The position numbers and the translations under genes were made by a program. The notes under the pieces are model-generated. The model ran no database searches. It worked only from the letters and a program-made list of their open reading frames with translations, and was not told the DNA's origin. A stretch of DNA of 64,000 nucleotides from Microbacterium oxydans (GTDB lineage: Bacteria > Actinomycetota > Actinomycetes > Actinomycetales > Microbacteriaceae): the NCBI RefSeq assembly GCF_006540085.1, contig NZ_BJOG01000001.1:682001-746000 (forward strand). Direction: 5' to 3'. Below are positions 41,666 through 50,657 of this stretch, one piece after another (the stretch's first letter is position 1; each line of letters opens with the position of its first letter).

Positions 41666-41986
41666 TCAGCCGCGGTCGATGCCGAAGATGTGGCGATAGA
41701 TCGCGCTCACGTCGCGATCGAGATGATCCATGCGCTCATGCACCGCCCGGATCTCCGTGCGCACGCCGGCGAACTCGCTGCCCGTCTCGGTGCGCACACT
41801 CGCGAACTCGTTCCGGAACTCGGTGCGCACGCTCGCGAACTCGTTCCTCATCTCGGTGCGCACGCCCTCGAATCCGTTCTGCATCGTGCGCAGGAACATC
41901 GTCGAGATCAGTGTGATCGTGCCGAACATCCCCGCGGCGAAGACGCCGATCAGAGTCCATACCTGTGGCTCCGTCATCCCCAACAT
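41666..41986 (-). CDS. Membrane protein with hendecad coiled coil
   Basis: 106 residues. One membrane helix (~10-33, WTLIGVFAAGMFGTITLIST) and then a coiled coil of 11-residue units: GVRTEMRNEFA, SVRTEFRNEFA, SVRTETGSEFA, GVRTEIRAVHE. The DNA shows the matching 33-bp repeats. Tail resembles HLDRDVSAIYRHIFG. Same architecture as the pair at 20283-20817 though with a different repeat sequence. Function unknown. Confidence 0.75.
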   Translation of the reverse strand: MLGMTEPQVWTLIGVFAAGMFGTITLISTMFLRTMQNGFEGVRTEMRNEFASVRTEFRNEFASVRTETGSEFAGVRTEIRAVHERMDHLDRDVSAIYRHIFGIDRG

Positions 41987-42095
41987 CCCTTCAGTGTCCC
42001 TCGATCCTCGTCGAGGGCGCCAGGGGTCGGCGACGTAGTATTCCGCGGATTCCGGGCGTTGTGGAGAAGTCGTGATCGCCGGGTTCGGTGCAGTG

Positions 42096-43418
42096 TCAGG
42101 CCGTGGCGGAGAGCCAGCGCCCCGAGCGCACCCGCCAGCCCAGAGTCCCGAGTCGCGCGAGCAGGTACACGCCGAAGAAGGCGACCGCGAGCCACACGAG
42201 TCCCGCGGTGCCGTCGACCCCCGTCGCCGTGACGATCCACAGCGCGGGGAGGAACGGCACGAGGTTCAGGCCGCCGGCGATCGCGAGGTATCGGGCGTCG
42301 TTCGCGCCCATGAGCACCCCGTCGAGCACGAAGACCACACCGGCGATCGGCTGGGCGACGGCGAGCACGAGCAGCGCCGGTTGCACGAGGGAGGCGATCG
42401 CCGCTGATCCGGTGAAGACGATGCCGAGCACCCCCGACAGTGCGGCGATCAGCGCGCCGACGATCACGCCGAACCATGCGCCCCAAGCGACGGTGCGGGC
42501 CAGCACACGGTGCACCTGCTGCTCGTCTCCGGCTCCGAGTTCCTTGCCGATGAGCGCTTGCGCTGCGATCGCGAGGGCGTCGAGCGCGAACGCGGCGGCC
42601 GAGAAGATCGTGAAGACGATCTGCCATCCGGCCAGCTCGTCCGTGCCGATTCCGGTGGCGACGCCCACGGTCGCGAGCAGTGCGACGCGCAGGCTCACGG
42701 TGCGCAGGAACAGCCAGCCGCCCGATGTCGCGGTGCTGCGAAGACCCGCGCCCTGTGCGCGCAGCGAGGCGCTGTGCCGGGTGGCGAGACGACGGACGAC
42801 CAGCACGTAGGCGGCGACCATCCCCCATTGCGCGGTCACGGTGCCGGCGGCGGAGCCCGCGATGCCCCAGCCGAGTCCGTAGATGAAGAGCCAGTTGAGC
42901 AGGGCGTTCGCGCCGAACCCGAGGCCCGCGATCCACAGCGGCGTCATGGTGTCCTGCATTCCGCGCAGGAGTCCGGTCGCGGCGAACACGATGAGCATGG
43001 CGGGAAGACCCCACATCGAGATCACGAGGTACTCGTTCGCCTGGGCGGCCACGGCTTCGCTGGCACCGAACAGCGAGACCAGCCACGGCGAGGAGACCGC
43101 TCCGATGACCGCGAGCACGGCGCCGAGCCCGAGGGCCAGCCACATGCCGTTGACTCCCACCGAGACGGCCTCTCCCGGCTGCCCCGCTCCGAAGCGCCGG
43201 GCGACGGCCGGCGTCGTGGAGTAGGCGAGGAAGACCATGAGTCCCACGATCGTCTGGAGCACGGCTCCTGCGATGCCGAGCCCGGCGAGCGGTGTGGTCC
43301 CGAGGTGCCCGACGAGCGCGGCATCCACGATCAGGAACGCGGGCTCCGCGATCAGCGCGCCGAGAGCGGGGATAGCCAGCCTCAGGATCTCTCGGTTGAG
43401 GGAGGCGCGCGCGGTCAT
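42096..43418 (-). CDS. MATE family efflux transporter (DinF type)
   Basis: 440 residues, 12 membrane helices in two similar halves: LNREILRLAIPALGALIAEP and IVDAALVGHLGTTPLAGLGIAG in the first, LDALAIAAQALIGKELGAGDE in the second. DinF-type MATE proteins export drugs or oxidised compounds using Na+ or H+ gradients. TAGGCT sits 6 nt before the ATG, with cggagg in the gap. Single-gene unit divergent from the DUF1992 gene. Confidence 0.9.
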   Translation of the reverse strand: MTARASLNREILRLAIPALGALIAEPAFLIVDAALVGHLGTTPLAGLGIAGAVLQTIVGLMVFLAYSTTPAVARRFGAGQPGEAVSVGVNGMWLALGLGAVLAVIGAVSSPWLVSLFGASEAVAAQANEYLVISMWGLPAMLIVFAATGLLRGMQDTMTPLWIAGLGFGANALLNWLFIYGLGWGIAGSAAGTVTAQWGMVAAYVLVVRRLATRHSASLRAQGAGLRSTATSGGWLFLRTVSLRVALLATVGVATGIGTDELAGWQIVFTIFSAAAFALDALAIAAQALIGKELGAGDEQQVHRVLARTVAWGAWFGVIVGALIAALSGVLGIVFTGSAAIASLVQPALLVLAVAQPIAGVVFVLDGVLMGANDARYLAIAGGLNLVPFLPALWIVTATGVDGTAGLVWLAVAFFGVYLLARLGTLGWRVRSGRWLSATA

Positions 43419-43424
43419 CCTCCG

Positions 43425-43430
43425 AGCCTA
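43425..43430 (-). promoter_or_regulatory. -10 hexamer TAGGCT before MATE gene
   Basis: Ends 6 nt before ATG 43418; the gap cggagg resembles a ribosome site but is too close to the ATG to work as one. Confidence 0.5.
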
Positions 43431-43502
43431 TGACCTGGCGCCGACCTCGCCCGCTGCCATGGACGTAGGGTGAAGGAGACCCGGATGTCACGGAGGTGCA
43501 TC

Positions 43503-44072
43503 ATGACGGACCCCAGAGACGCGGCGGCGCGGTACCTCGCACGCAGGAGCGAGCGTGCGGACGCCGACGGGAGCGCGGACGGCGACGCGAGCGAGGAGTC
43601 GGGGGCCGCACCGGGTTTCGCCGCTGCCGTCGATCCTGCGGCGTTCATCGAGACGGCGATCCAGGTGGCGATCCGTCGCGGAGAGTTCGACGATCTCCCC
43701 GGCGCGGGCAAGCCTCTCGAAGGGCTCGGGACCCACCACGATCCCGACTGGTGGATCCGCCGCAAGATCCAGACCGAGAACCTGACCGGCCTCGGGCCGC
43801 CCGCGATCCTGCTGCGCACCGAGGACAGGGAGTTGGACGACCAGCTCGACCTGCTCGGGCGCGAGTCCGATGTGCGCGACGTGCTGGAGGACTTCAACCG
43901 TCGCGTGCGGGAGGCGCGTCGCCAGCTTCAGGGCGGTCCGCCGGTCGTGACACCCCTCCGTGACGTGGATCACGAGGTGGCCGCCTGGGCCGAGCGCCGT
44001 GCCGCACGCCCGGCCCCTGCCCCTGCCGAGCAGCCGCGTCGCCGGCGCTTCCGCGCTCGACGACGCGACTGA
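43503..44072 (+). CDS. DUF1992 (DnaJ-homologue subfamily C member 28-like) protein
   Basis: 189 residues. The conserved DUF1992 core is FIETAIQVAIRRGEFDDLPGAGKPL followed by DPDWWIRRKIQTENL (residues ~45-95; written here in parts). A basic Arg-rich tail ends the protein. Role unknown; the family includes the J-protein relatives without J-domain. ATG 43503 has GGAGGT five nt upstream, preferred over in-frame earlier starts. Confidence 0.85.
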   Translation: MTDPRDAAARYLARRSERADADGSADGDASEESGAAPGFAAAVDPAAFIETAIQVAIRRGEFDDLPGAGKPLEGLGTHHDPDWWIRRKIQTENLTGLGPPAILLRTEDRELDDQLDLLGRESDVRDVLEDFNRRVREARRQLQGGPPVVTPLRDVDHEVAAWAERRAARPAPAPAEQPRRRRFRARRRD

Positions 44073-44138
44073 CCCGGACGCCCGCCCCTCCGCGACGCGA
44101 TCCGGTCCCCTCTCGGCAGGTTCAGCCCTCCCGTCGCT

Positions 44139-44627
44139 TCAGCCCTCCCACAGGCCTGAAGCCGTCTCGGTGCCTTGTGCGCGACGCGCACGAAGCCATC
44201 CATCCACTCCGAGCCGTGCAGCGGCCGGGACGAGGAGCACGACAGCGGAGAGCATGACCATCGCCGGATACTGGGCGATCAGCTGATCGGCGCTCCAGTA
44301 GAGCATCAGTGTTCCGATCGACAGGAAGGCGGTGATCCTGGTCAGCAGGCCCGCGACCAGCAGCACGCCGAGGGCGACCTCGAGGGCGGGCATCACCACG
44401 CCGAACAGCTCGGGCGCCGCCCCCATGAACGACCCGAGCGGGGCGAAGAACCACGGCACCCGAGGGTTCCCCTCCGTGCTCTGTGCCACCAGCTCGATGT
44501 CGGCCGCCCCGAACCCCGCGCGGTACTTGAGGATGCCCTCGATCAGCCAGAGCACCCCGACCGCCACCCTGGCCCCGCCGCCGAGCAGCGAGAGGACCAG
44601 GGCGCGTGCCGGCCGCGCTCCGCTCAT
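44139..44627 (-). CDS. DoxX-like membrane protein
   Basis: 162 residues, four membrane helices: VAVGVLWLIEGILKYRAGFG, then FGVVMPALEVALGVLLVAGL and two more. The first helix with the Gly-Lys-Tyr pattern and the E-V-A-L-G-V-L-L segment fit the DoxX/DoxD family. Some members take part in thiol or oxidative stress handling. ATG 44627 overlaps the stop of the upstream DM13 lipoprotein gene, so the two form an operon. Confidence 0.82.
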   Translation of the reverse strand: MSGARPARALVLSLLGGGARVAVGVLWLIEGILKYRAGFGAADIELVAQSTEGNPRVPWFFAPLGSFMGAAPELFGVVMPALEVALGVLLVAGLLTRITAFLSIGTLMLYWSADQLIAQYPAMVMLSAVVLLVPAAARLGVDGWLRARRAQGTETASGLWEG

Positions 44628-45079
44628 GAGAGCTCGGCTGCCCCGAACACGGCCTTCGCCTTGTCGCAGTGGATTACGACGTAGGAGTACTCGGACGTGT
44701 CGATGCCGTCGAGGGCGAAGGTCTGCGTCGCGGTGTCGAACGAGACCGCATCGACGAGCATGCCGGCGGAGACCGCGGCCTCGTCGGTGCCGTTCGTGAG
44801 GTAGACGTGCAGGTCGGGTCCCTCGTCGGACGAGAACCCGGACAGGGCGATCTCGTCGTCGGACACGGTCACGGTGCCCGAAACCTTCTTCTCGTTCAGA
44901 CCCATGAAAGTGCCGGTCTTCTCGGACATCTTCATCTCGGTCGTCGACGTGCCGGGATCCGCGCTCTGCGACGCCGACGACGAGGGCTTGGTGTCCTCGG
45001 TGGCGGCGGGGGAGCTGCACGCCGCGAGGGCGAGAGCGAGAGTGACGGCCGCGGTGGCGGCGAAGGCGGTCTTGCGCAT
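44624..45079 (-). CDS. DM13-domain lipoprotein
   Basis: 151 residues. Lipobox ALAAC (Cys ~21), a Ser/Thr-rich linker, then a DM13 domain (~55-150: GTFMGLNEKKVSGTVTVSDD, GPDLHVYLTN, YVVIHCDKAKAVFGAAEL). DM13 is a predicted electron-transfer or ligand-binding beta-sandwich with a conserved Cys (in IHCDKA). Anchored on the outer face of the membrane next to DoxX. AGGAG ribosome site before the ATG. Divergent from the two-component system, which may control it (inference from position). Confidence 0.88.
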   Translation of the reverse strand: MRKTAFAATAAVTLALALAACSSPAATEDTKPSSSASQSADPGTSTTEMKMSEKTGTFMGLNEKKVSGTVTVSDDEIALSGFSSDEGPDLHVYLTNGTDEAAVSAGMLVDAVSFDTATQTFALDGIDTSEYSYVVIHCDKAKAVFGAAELS

Positions 45080-45233
45080 GAGGTTCTCCTGTTCACGGTG
45101 TGTGCGACTGTGTGTCCGGAGCGACGGAGGCCGCGGCGGATCGCACTTCGAAGAACGCTACGAACGCGCGGAGGGCGATGGGGGAGACCTTTCAGAACCG
45201 TAAGGAACCGCCCGACGGCGCTGAGCCCGCGAC

Positions 45234-45239
45234 TAGTGT
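45234..45239 (+). promoter_or_regulatory. -10 hexamer TAGTGT before response regulator
   Basis: Ends 7 nt before ATG 45247; leaderless spacing. No ribosome site. Confidence 0.45.
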
Positions 45240-45246
45240 CGACCCC

Positions 45247-45981
45247 ATGCAGCAGGAGACCCCCAGGGGGCAGGAGGCACCCGGGCAGCAGACGACCGAG
45301 GTGGTGGTCGTCGAGGACGACCCCACCGTCAGAGCGGCCGTCGGCGCGTACCTGCGGGCCAACGGCTACGAGGTGTCGAGTTTCGGAGACGGTGTCTCGG
45401 CGCGCACAGCCCTGCGCGAGAGGACGCCGGACGTGGTGATCGTCGACCGCATGCTGCCGGGGATCAGCGGGGACGAGCTCTGCCGCGACCTGCGCTCGTT
45501 CTCCGATGTGCCGATCATGATGCTGACCGCTCTCGGGCAGGTGGACGACCGCATCGAAGGGTTCGAGTTCGGCGTCGACGACTACCTTGCCAAGCCCTTC
45601 TCGCTGCGGGAGCTGTCGATGCGCGTCGGCGCCCTGGTCCGCCGCGCGCAGGCCGTCCAGGCCGCGGCGGGCGAGGTGCGCGCCGGAGTGTTCGCGATCG
45701 ATCCGCTGCGTCGCCGTGTCTGGGTGCGTGGCGAGGAGATCGCCCTCACCGGCCGCGAGTACGATCTGCTGCTCTTCCTCGCGCGCAACGAGGGGCGAGC
45801 ACTCGGGCGGGAGGAGATCCTGCGCGAGGCGTGGGGGTGGAGCTTCGGCGAGGCATCGACCGTCACGGTGCATGTGCGCCGGCTCCGGGAGAAGATCGAA
45901 CAGGATCCGCGCGACCCCGTCCACCTGCGCACGGAGTGGGGCGTCGGCTACCGGTTCTCGACCGACGGGGACCGATCATGA
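45247..45981 (+). CDS. OmpR/PhoB-family response regulator
   Basis: 244 residues. Receiver domain ~20-135: VVVVEDDPTVRAAVGAYL (acid pair), phospho-acceptor in VVIVDRMLPGISGDEL (Asp ~66), MMLTALGQVDDRIEGFE and DDYLAKPFSLREL (switch Lys). A Trans_reg_C winged helix follows (~150-240: ALTGREYDLLLFLARNEG, VTVHVRRLREKIE, VGYRF). Acts as DNA-binding output of the adjacent kinase, whose ATG overlaps its stop (ATGA). Confidence 0.94.
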   Translation: MQQETPRGQEAPGQQTTEVVVVEDDPTVRAAVGAYLRANGYEVSSFGDGVSARTALRERTPDVVIVDRMLPGISGDELCRDLRSFSDVPIMMLTALGQVDDRIEGFEFGVDDYLAKPFSLRELSMRVGALVRRAQAVQAAAGEVRAGVFAIDPLRRRVWVRGEEIALTGREYDLLLFLARNEGRALGREEILREAWGWSFGEASTVTVHVRRLREKIEQDPRDPVHLRTEWGVGYRFSTDGDRS

Positions 45982-47132
45982 TCGTGCTCGCCGCACCCGA
46001 TGTGCTGCTGATCGTGCTGACGTGCCTGCTGGCGGCCGTGGTCGTCGCGGCGCTCACCCTCGCCCTGTTGCGAATGCTCCGGCGCCGGTCGGTCCGTGCG
46101 CAGCTCATGCTGGTCGCCAGCGCAGGGGTCGTCACGATGGCGGCTTCGGTCGTCGCGATCGCGGTGGAGATGTACATCTCCACACACGACCTCACGGTGC
46201 TGCTCGCCGTGATCGGGGTGTCCCTCGTCCTGGGGCTGGCGACCGCCTGGGTCGCGGCGAGAGCGATGAGGGCGTCGTTCGACCGTTTCTCGGCATCGCT
46301 CGAGGAGATGGGCCGCGGCGGAGTGATCGTCGCGGGAGCCGGCGGATCCCGCGAACTGGACGGCCTGTCGATGCAGCTGGCCGAGGTCTCGGCGAAGGTG
46401 GATGCCGCCAACGCCGAGCTGGAGCGTCTCGATTCGGCCCGGCGGCGCTTCTTCGCCTGGATCTCTCACGACCTCCGCACTCCCCTGACGGCGGTGCGCG
46501 CGCTCGCCGAGTCGATCGAGGACGGGGCTGCCGACGCACCGGAGCGCTTCGCCGGGCAGGTGCGGGCGCAGGTGGAGACGATGAGCCGCATGGTCGACGA
46601 GCTGTTCGAGCTGTCGAAGCTGACATCCGGCGCCGTGCAGCTGCAGACGCAGCAGGTCGAGCTGCTCGATGTGGTCTCCGACGCGGTCGCCGACGTCGCG
46701 GTCGCGGCTGCCGCACACGACGTGCGCATCGTCGAGCGCGGGGTGGGTGGGCACGTGCTCTGGGCCGATCCGCATCAGCTCGGGCGCATCATCGTCAATC
46801 TGCTGACGAACGCGATCCGGCACGCGCCACGCGGCACGGAGATCGTCATCTCCGCCACCGAGGCGGACCGGAACAGACTCGTGCTCGGCATCCTCGATCA
46901 CGGAGCCGGAGTGGCGGTGGAAGACCTCGACCGCATGTTCGACGTGGGCTGGCGCGAGGACGCCGCCCGCACCTCGGCCGGCGATCAGGGCGGTGTCGCC
47001 TCCGGAGCGGGGCTCGGACTGTCGATCGCCCGCGGCCTCGCCCGTGCCCACGGCGGCGAGGTGTTCGCCGAGCGCACCGACGAGGGATTCCGCATGAACG
47101 TGCTCCTGCCGTTCGGGGGAGGCGGGTCATAG
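45978..47132 (+). CDS. HisKA sensor histidine kinase
   Basis: 384 residues. Two membrane helices (~8-30 and ~75-95) frame a short external loop, followed by a HAMP-like linker, HisKA with FFAWISHDLRTPLTAVRAL (His ~165) and a HATPase domain: NLLTNAIRHAPRG (N box), LDHGAGVAVEDLDRMF (G1) and GAGLGLSIARGLARAHGG (G2, ~340-357). A short stimulus domain suggests sensing within or at the membrane. Coupled to the response regulator by a 4-nt overlap. Confidence 0.94.
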   Translation: MIVLAAPDVLLIVLTCLLAAVVVAALTLALLRMLRRRSVRAQLMLVASAGVVTMAASVVAIAVEMYISTHDLTVLLAVIGVSLVLGLATAWVAARAMRASFDRFSASLEEMGRGGVIVAGAGGSRELDGLSMQLAEVSAKVDAANAELERLDSARRRFFAWISHDLRTPLTAVRALAESIEDGAADAPERFAGQVRAQVETMSRMVDELFELSKLTSGAVQLQTQQVELLDVVSDAVADVAVAAAAHDVRIVERGVGGHVLWADPHQLGRIIVNLLTNAIRHAPRGTEIVISATEADRNRLVLGILDHGAGVAVEDLDRMFDVGWREDAARTSAGDQGGVASGAGLGLSIARGLARAHGGEVFAERTDEGFRMNVLLPFGGGGS

Positions 47133-47135
47133 GCT
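47130..47135 (+). promoter_or_regulatory. -10 hexamer TAGGCT before M13 peptidase
   Basis: Overlaps the kinase stop codon and ends 7 nt before ATG 47143, so the peptidase can be transcribed apart from the two-component genes. Confidence 0.45.
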
Positions 47136-47142
47136 GGAGCGC

Positions 47143-49107
47143 ATGACTGACGTTCTTCCCGTGGGCCTCGCCCTTGATGAGTTCAGCTCCGACATCCGCC
47201 CCCAGGACGACCTGTACCGCCACGTGAACGGCGCCTGGCTCGCCCGTACCGAGATCCCGGGCGACAAGGCGCGCTGGGGCTCGTTCCACCTTCTCGCCGA
47301 GCAGGCGGAGAAGGATGTGCGCGCCATCATCGAGGAGTCGCAGGACGCCGCGGAAGGCACGCTCGCCCGCAAGATCGGCGACCTGTTCGCGAGCTTCATG
47401 GACACCGAGCGCATCGATGCCGCCGGTGTCGCCCCGCTCGCCGAGACGCTCGCCGAGATCGATGCGATCGCCGACGTTCCGACGTTCCTGCGCACGGTGG
47501 GCGCCTACGACCGCGACGGCCGCGCCTCGATCATCGGTCTCTACGTCGACGGCGACCCCGGCGACCCCGAGCGCTACCTCCCCGTGCTCGTGCAGGCGGG
47601 TCTGTCGCTTCCCGACGAGAGCTACTTCCGGCTCGACACCTTCGCCGACACGAGGACCGCGTACCGCGCGCACCTCGAGCGTCTGCTAACTCTGGCCGGC
47701 GTGGGCGATGCCGCGGCGAACGCCGACCGCGCGATCGCTCTCGAGACCGAGTTGGCGGGCCACCACTGGGACAACGTGCGCAGCCGTGACGCCGTGGCGA
47801 CGTACAACCTCAAGACCTGGGACGAGCTGCAGGCACTCGCGGGCGTCGACCTGGCTCCGTGGCGCGAGGCGGTCTCGCCGTCGAACCCCACCGCTTTCGA
47901 CGAGGTCGTCGTCGCGCAGCCCAGCTTCTTCGAGGGGCTCGGTTCGCTGCTGACCCCCGAGCGGCTGGACGACTGGAAGGCCTGGCTGCGGGCGAAGGCC
48001 GTGCACGCCGCCGCCCCGTACCTGACCGACGACCTCGTGCAGGAGAACTTCTCGTTCTACGGCACCGAGCTCACCGGAGTGCCGACGATCCGGGAGCGCT
48101 GGAAGCGTGGCGTCTCGCTCACCGAGGGGGCGCTCGGCGAGGCCATCGGCAAGGTCTACGTCGAGCGGCACTACCCGCCGACGGCGAAGGCCGCCATGGA
48201 CGAGCTGGTCGCGAACCTGATCGAGGCGTATCGGCGGAGCATCACCGACCTCGAGTGGATGACGGCCGAGACCCGCGAGCGCGCGCTCGCCAAGCTCGAC
48301 TCGTTCACCCCGAAGATCGGGCATCCCGAGGTGTGGCGCGACTACTCCAGCCTCGAGATCGACAGGGGAGACCTGTTCGGCAACGTGCGCCGGGCGTCGA
48401 TCTTCGAGCACGACCGCAACGTCGACAAGGTGGGCAAGCCCATCGATCGCGACGAGTGGCACATGCCGCCGCAGATGGTCAACGCGTACTACAACCCGTC
48501 GATGAACGAGATCGTCTTCCCCGCGGCCATCCTGCAGTACCCGTTCTTCGACGCAGGGCGTGACGCCGCGGCGAACTACGGCGGCATCGGTGCGGTCATC
48601 GGTCATGAGATCGGGCACGGCTTCGACGACCAGGGCAGCCGCTACGACGGCGATGGACGCCTGCAGGACTGGTGGACCGATGCCGACCGCTCGGCGTTCG
48701 AGGAGCGCACCAAGGCGCTCATCGCGCAGTACGACGCGCTCGTCCCGGAGGGCCTCGATGCCGAGCACCACGTGAACGGCGCGCTCACCATCGGCGAGAA
48801 CATCGGCGACCTCGGCGGTCTCGGCATCGCGTTGAAAGCATACGAGCTGTCGCTGGACGGCCAGGAGGCCCCGGTCATCGACGGGTACACGGGGGTGCAG
48901 CGCCTGCTGCTGTCATGGGCGCAGGTGTGGCAGCAGAAGAGCCGTGACGCCGAGACGCTGCGCCTGCTCACGATCGACCCGCACTCGCCCAACGAGTTCC
49001 GCTGCAACCAGATCGTGCGCAACATCGACGCCTTCTACGAGGCGTTCGGCGTGACCGAGTCCGACGCGCTGTGGTTGCCTGCGCCGTCGCGTGTGACCAT
49101 CTGGTGA
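47143..49107 (+). CDS. M13 family zinc metallopeptidase (PepO/neprilysin-like)
   Basis: 654 residues, near the family norm. Peptidase_M13_N from ~12 (IRPQDDLYRHVNGAWLART) to ~390 and catalytic M13 domain to the end: zinc motif GHEIGHGFDDQG (HExxH ~488-492), second-shell ENIGDLGG (Glu zinc ligand ~552) and C-terminal HSPNEFRCNQIVRNIDAFYE (~615-634). No signal peptide or membrane anchor, so a cytosolic oligopeptidase as in PepO of lactic bacteria. Cleaves peptides of limited size. Confidence 0.95.
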   Translation: MTDVLPVGLALDEFSSDIRPQDDLYRHVNGAWLARTEIPGDKARWGSFHLLAEQAEKDVRAIIEESQDAAEGTLARKIGDLFASFMDTERIDAAGVAPLAETLAEIDAIADVPTFLRTVGAYDRDGRASIIGLYVDGDPGDPERYLPVLVQAGLSLPDESYFRLDTFADTRTAYRAHLERLLTLAGVGDAAANADRAIALETELAGHHWDNVRSRDAVATYNLKTWDELQALAGVDLAPWREAVSPSNPTAFDEVVVAQPSFFEGLGSLLTPERLDDWKAWLRAKAVHAAAPYLTDDLVQENFSFYGTELTGVPTIRERWKRGVSLTEGALGEAIGKVYVERHYPPTAKAAMDELVANLIEAYRRSITDLEWMTAETRERALAKLDSFTPKIGHPEVWRDYSSLEIDRGDLFGNVRRASIFEHDRNVDKVGKPIDRDEWHMPPQMVNAYYNPSMNEIVFPAAILQYPFFDAGRDAAANYGGIGAVIGHEIGHGFDDQGSRYDGDGRLQDWWTDADRSAFEERTKALIAQYDALVPEGLDAEHHVNGALTIGENIGDLGGLGIALKAYELSLDGQEAPVIDGYTGVQRLLLSWAQVWQQKSRDAETLRLLTIDPHSPNEFRCNQIVRNIDAFYEAFGVTESDALWLPAPSRVTIW

Positions 49108-49132
49108 CAGATCGTCGCACTCTGTGAATCAT

Positions 49133-49170
49133 CCCCCGGCGGTGGGGTTACGATAGCCCTGCCGCCGGGG
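49133..49170. promoter_or_regulatory. Hairpin enclosing a TACGAT hexamer
   Basis: Arms CCCCGGCGG (49134-49142) and CCGCCGGGG (49162-49170) pair perfectly around a 19-nt loop that contains TACGAT (49150-49155). It may be the M13 gene terminator with the next promoter inside it. Confidence 0.45.
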
Positions 49171-49217
49171 ATCGCCTTCCCGCGGTATCCCGCACATCCA
49201 CCCCCCTAAGGATCAGC

Positions 49218-50183
49218 GTGGGCGCTCTCGAGCCTGGTGAAGGCTTCCGCAACTCCTCGGCCCCCGAGTCTCTCGACGGTGCCCAGGAGGCCTCGGGTGC
49301 TGGGCGCCGTTCGCAGCGCACCAGCCGCCGGCTTCCGCGCCGCGCGGCGGCGGGACGACGCTCGTTCACGGCCACGCTCCGTGCGCTGGAGGGGCTGGTC
49401 GATTCCGGAGCGCAGGTCTCGGTGCACGTGGTCGACCTCGACAACCATGTGCATGTGCTGGCCGGCGACGACCACGTGACGATGCCGATCGCCGGTCTCG
49501 GCGTGGTGCCGCTTTTGATCGAGGTCGCTGCGGGCTTCCAGAGCGGTGCTCTCGATCCGTTCGAGATCGTCGAGCGCGAGAGTGTCGACGCCGTGGAGAC
49601 CTCGGGGTTGTGGCGGCATCTGCACGCGCCGGCGCTGCCCCTGGAAGACCTCGCGGTGATGGCGGCGACCGCGGGCGATCCGATCGCGGTGAACGCCCTG
49701 CTGCAGCGGGTGGGGCATGATCGCGTGCGTGAGCGCATCGAGTCGCTCGGACTGCGCCGCACGGCTCTGCTCGATCGCTTCCGCGACCGCCGCGGCCCCG
49801 ACGACGCCCCGCAGGTGGCCGTGGGGTCGGCGCGCGAGCTCGCCGGGCTGTTCTCCGCCCTCGTGAACTCGCAGGTGGTCGATGTCGCCGTCAGCGCACA
49901 GGTGTCCGAGTGGCTCAGCCTCAACCAGGATCTGAGTCTGGTCGCGGCCTCCACCGGCCTCGACCCTTTCGCCCACGATCACGATGCGCACGGCCTGCTG
50001 TTCGTGAACAAGACCGGGAGGGATCGCGGAGTGCGGGCCGAGGCGGGTGTGCTGGCCGGGCCCCGAGCCGGTGTCGCGTACTCGCTCATCGTGTGCTTCG
50101 ACGACCTCTCGATCACCCACCGTCTGCGCGCGCACGACGCCTTCCGCGTGCTCGGCGTCGAACTCATGGAGTACACGCACTGA
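49218..50183 (+). CDS. Class A beta-lactamase-fold protein lacking SxxK
   Basis: 321 residues, cytosolic as read (no signal peptide; N-terminal ~50 residues polar, basic and probably unstructured). The remainder follows the class A beta-lactamase/PBP-like fold: hydrophobic strand VSVHVVDLDNHVHVLA, helix-2 region MPIAGLGVVPLL, LMAA-like VMAATAGDPIAVNALLQRVG, and NKTGRDRGVRAEAGVL. In place of SxxK stands G93-L-G-V96, and the SDN loop reads GDP, while the KTG motif is kept (N-K-T-G). It thus cannot be a serine hydrolase and may be a binding or regulatory protein. No function known. GTG start. Confidence 0.75.
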   Translation: MGALEPGEGFRNSSAPESLDGAQEASGAGRRSQRTSRRLPRRAAAGRRSFTATLRALEGLVDSGAQVSVHVVDLDNHVHVLAGDDHVTMPIAGLGVVPLLIEVAAGFQSGALDPFEIVERESVDAVETSGLWRHLHAPALPLEDLAVMAATAGDPIAVNALLQRVGHDRVRERIESLGLRRTALLDRFRDRRGPDDAPQVAVGSARELAGLFSALVNSQVVDVAVSAQVSEWLSLNQDLSLVAASTGLDPFAHDHDAHGLLFVNKTGRDRGVRAEAGVLAGPRAGVAYSLIVCFDDLSITHRLRAHDAFRVLGVELMEYTH

Positions 50184-50213
50184 CGTCGACGCGGGCGAGC
50201 TCACCCGCACCGC

Positions 50214-50219
50214 TAGCAT
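50214..50219 (+). promoter_or_regulatory. -10 hexamer TAGCAT before hypothetical gene
   Basis: Ends 6 nt before ATG 50226; leaderless spacing. Confidence 0.45.
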
Positions 50220-50225
50220 CGGGGG

Positions 50226-50645
50226 ATGCCTCGATCTGACTGGACCCCGCATCGCCGCGACGACGGCGAGCTGCTCGGGTGGATCCATCCCGAGGGTGAG
50301 CACTGGGTGGCGGTCGACGTGCTCGGACGCCCCGCGTCGGTTCCCACCGAATGGCTCGACGCCGAAGCGGCACTCGAGGAGCACGGCATCGCCTGGCTCG
50401 CCGACCCCTGGATGCTCGAGGGCGAGGCGCTGTTGGACGGCGAGGCCGACCGTCCGCTCCGGGTGCGCATCCTCGAGGTGACCCCCGACGAAGACGGTTC
50501 GCCCGGTCGAATCGTCGTGAAGATCGACGACTTCGGCGACATGACGCGTCCGGCTGCTGCGCAGTTCGTCCTGGCATGGCCGATCCCGGACCGCCTCCGC
50601 CCGCCGCGCGCCGACGACCCCGACCCCCGCACGATCGCCGGCTGA
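50226..50645 (+). CDS. Hypothetical acidic protein
   Basis: 139 residues, strongly acidic, no membrane segment or signal. Begins DWTPHRRDDGELLGWIHPEG and contains beta-strand-like VAVDVLGRP and RVRILEVTPDEDG. I recognise no family. The leaderless promoter and even codon use support it as a real gene. Convergent with the MFS exporter, 12 bp apart. Confidence 0.75.
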   Translation: MPRSDWTPHRRDDGELLGWIHPEGEHWVAVDVLGRPASVPTEWLDAEAALEEHGIAWLADPWMLEGEALLDGEADRPLRVRILEVTPDEDGSPGRIVVKIDDFGDMTRPAAAQFVLAWPIPDRLRPPRADDPDPRTIAG

Positions 50646-50657
50646 CGCCGACGCGTC

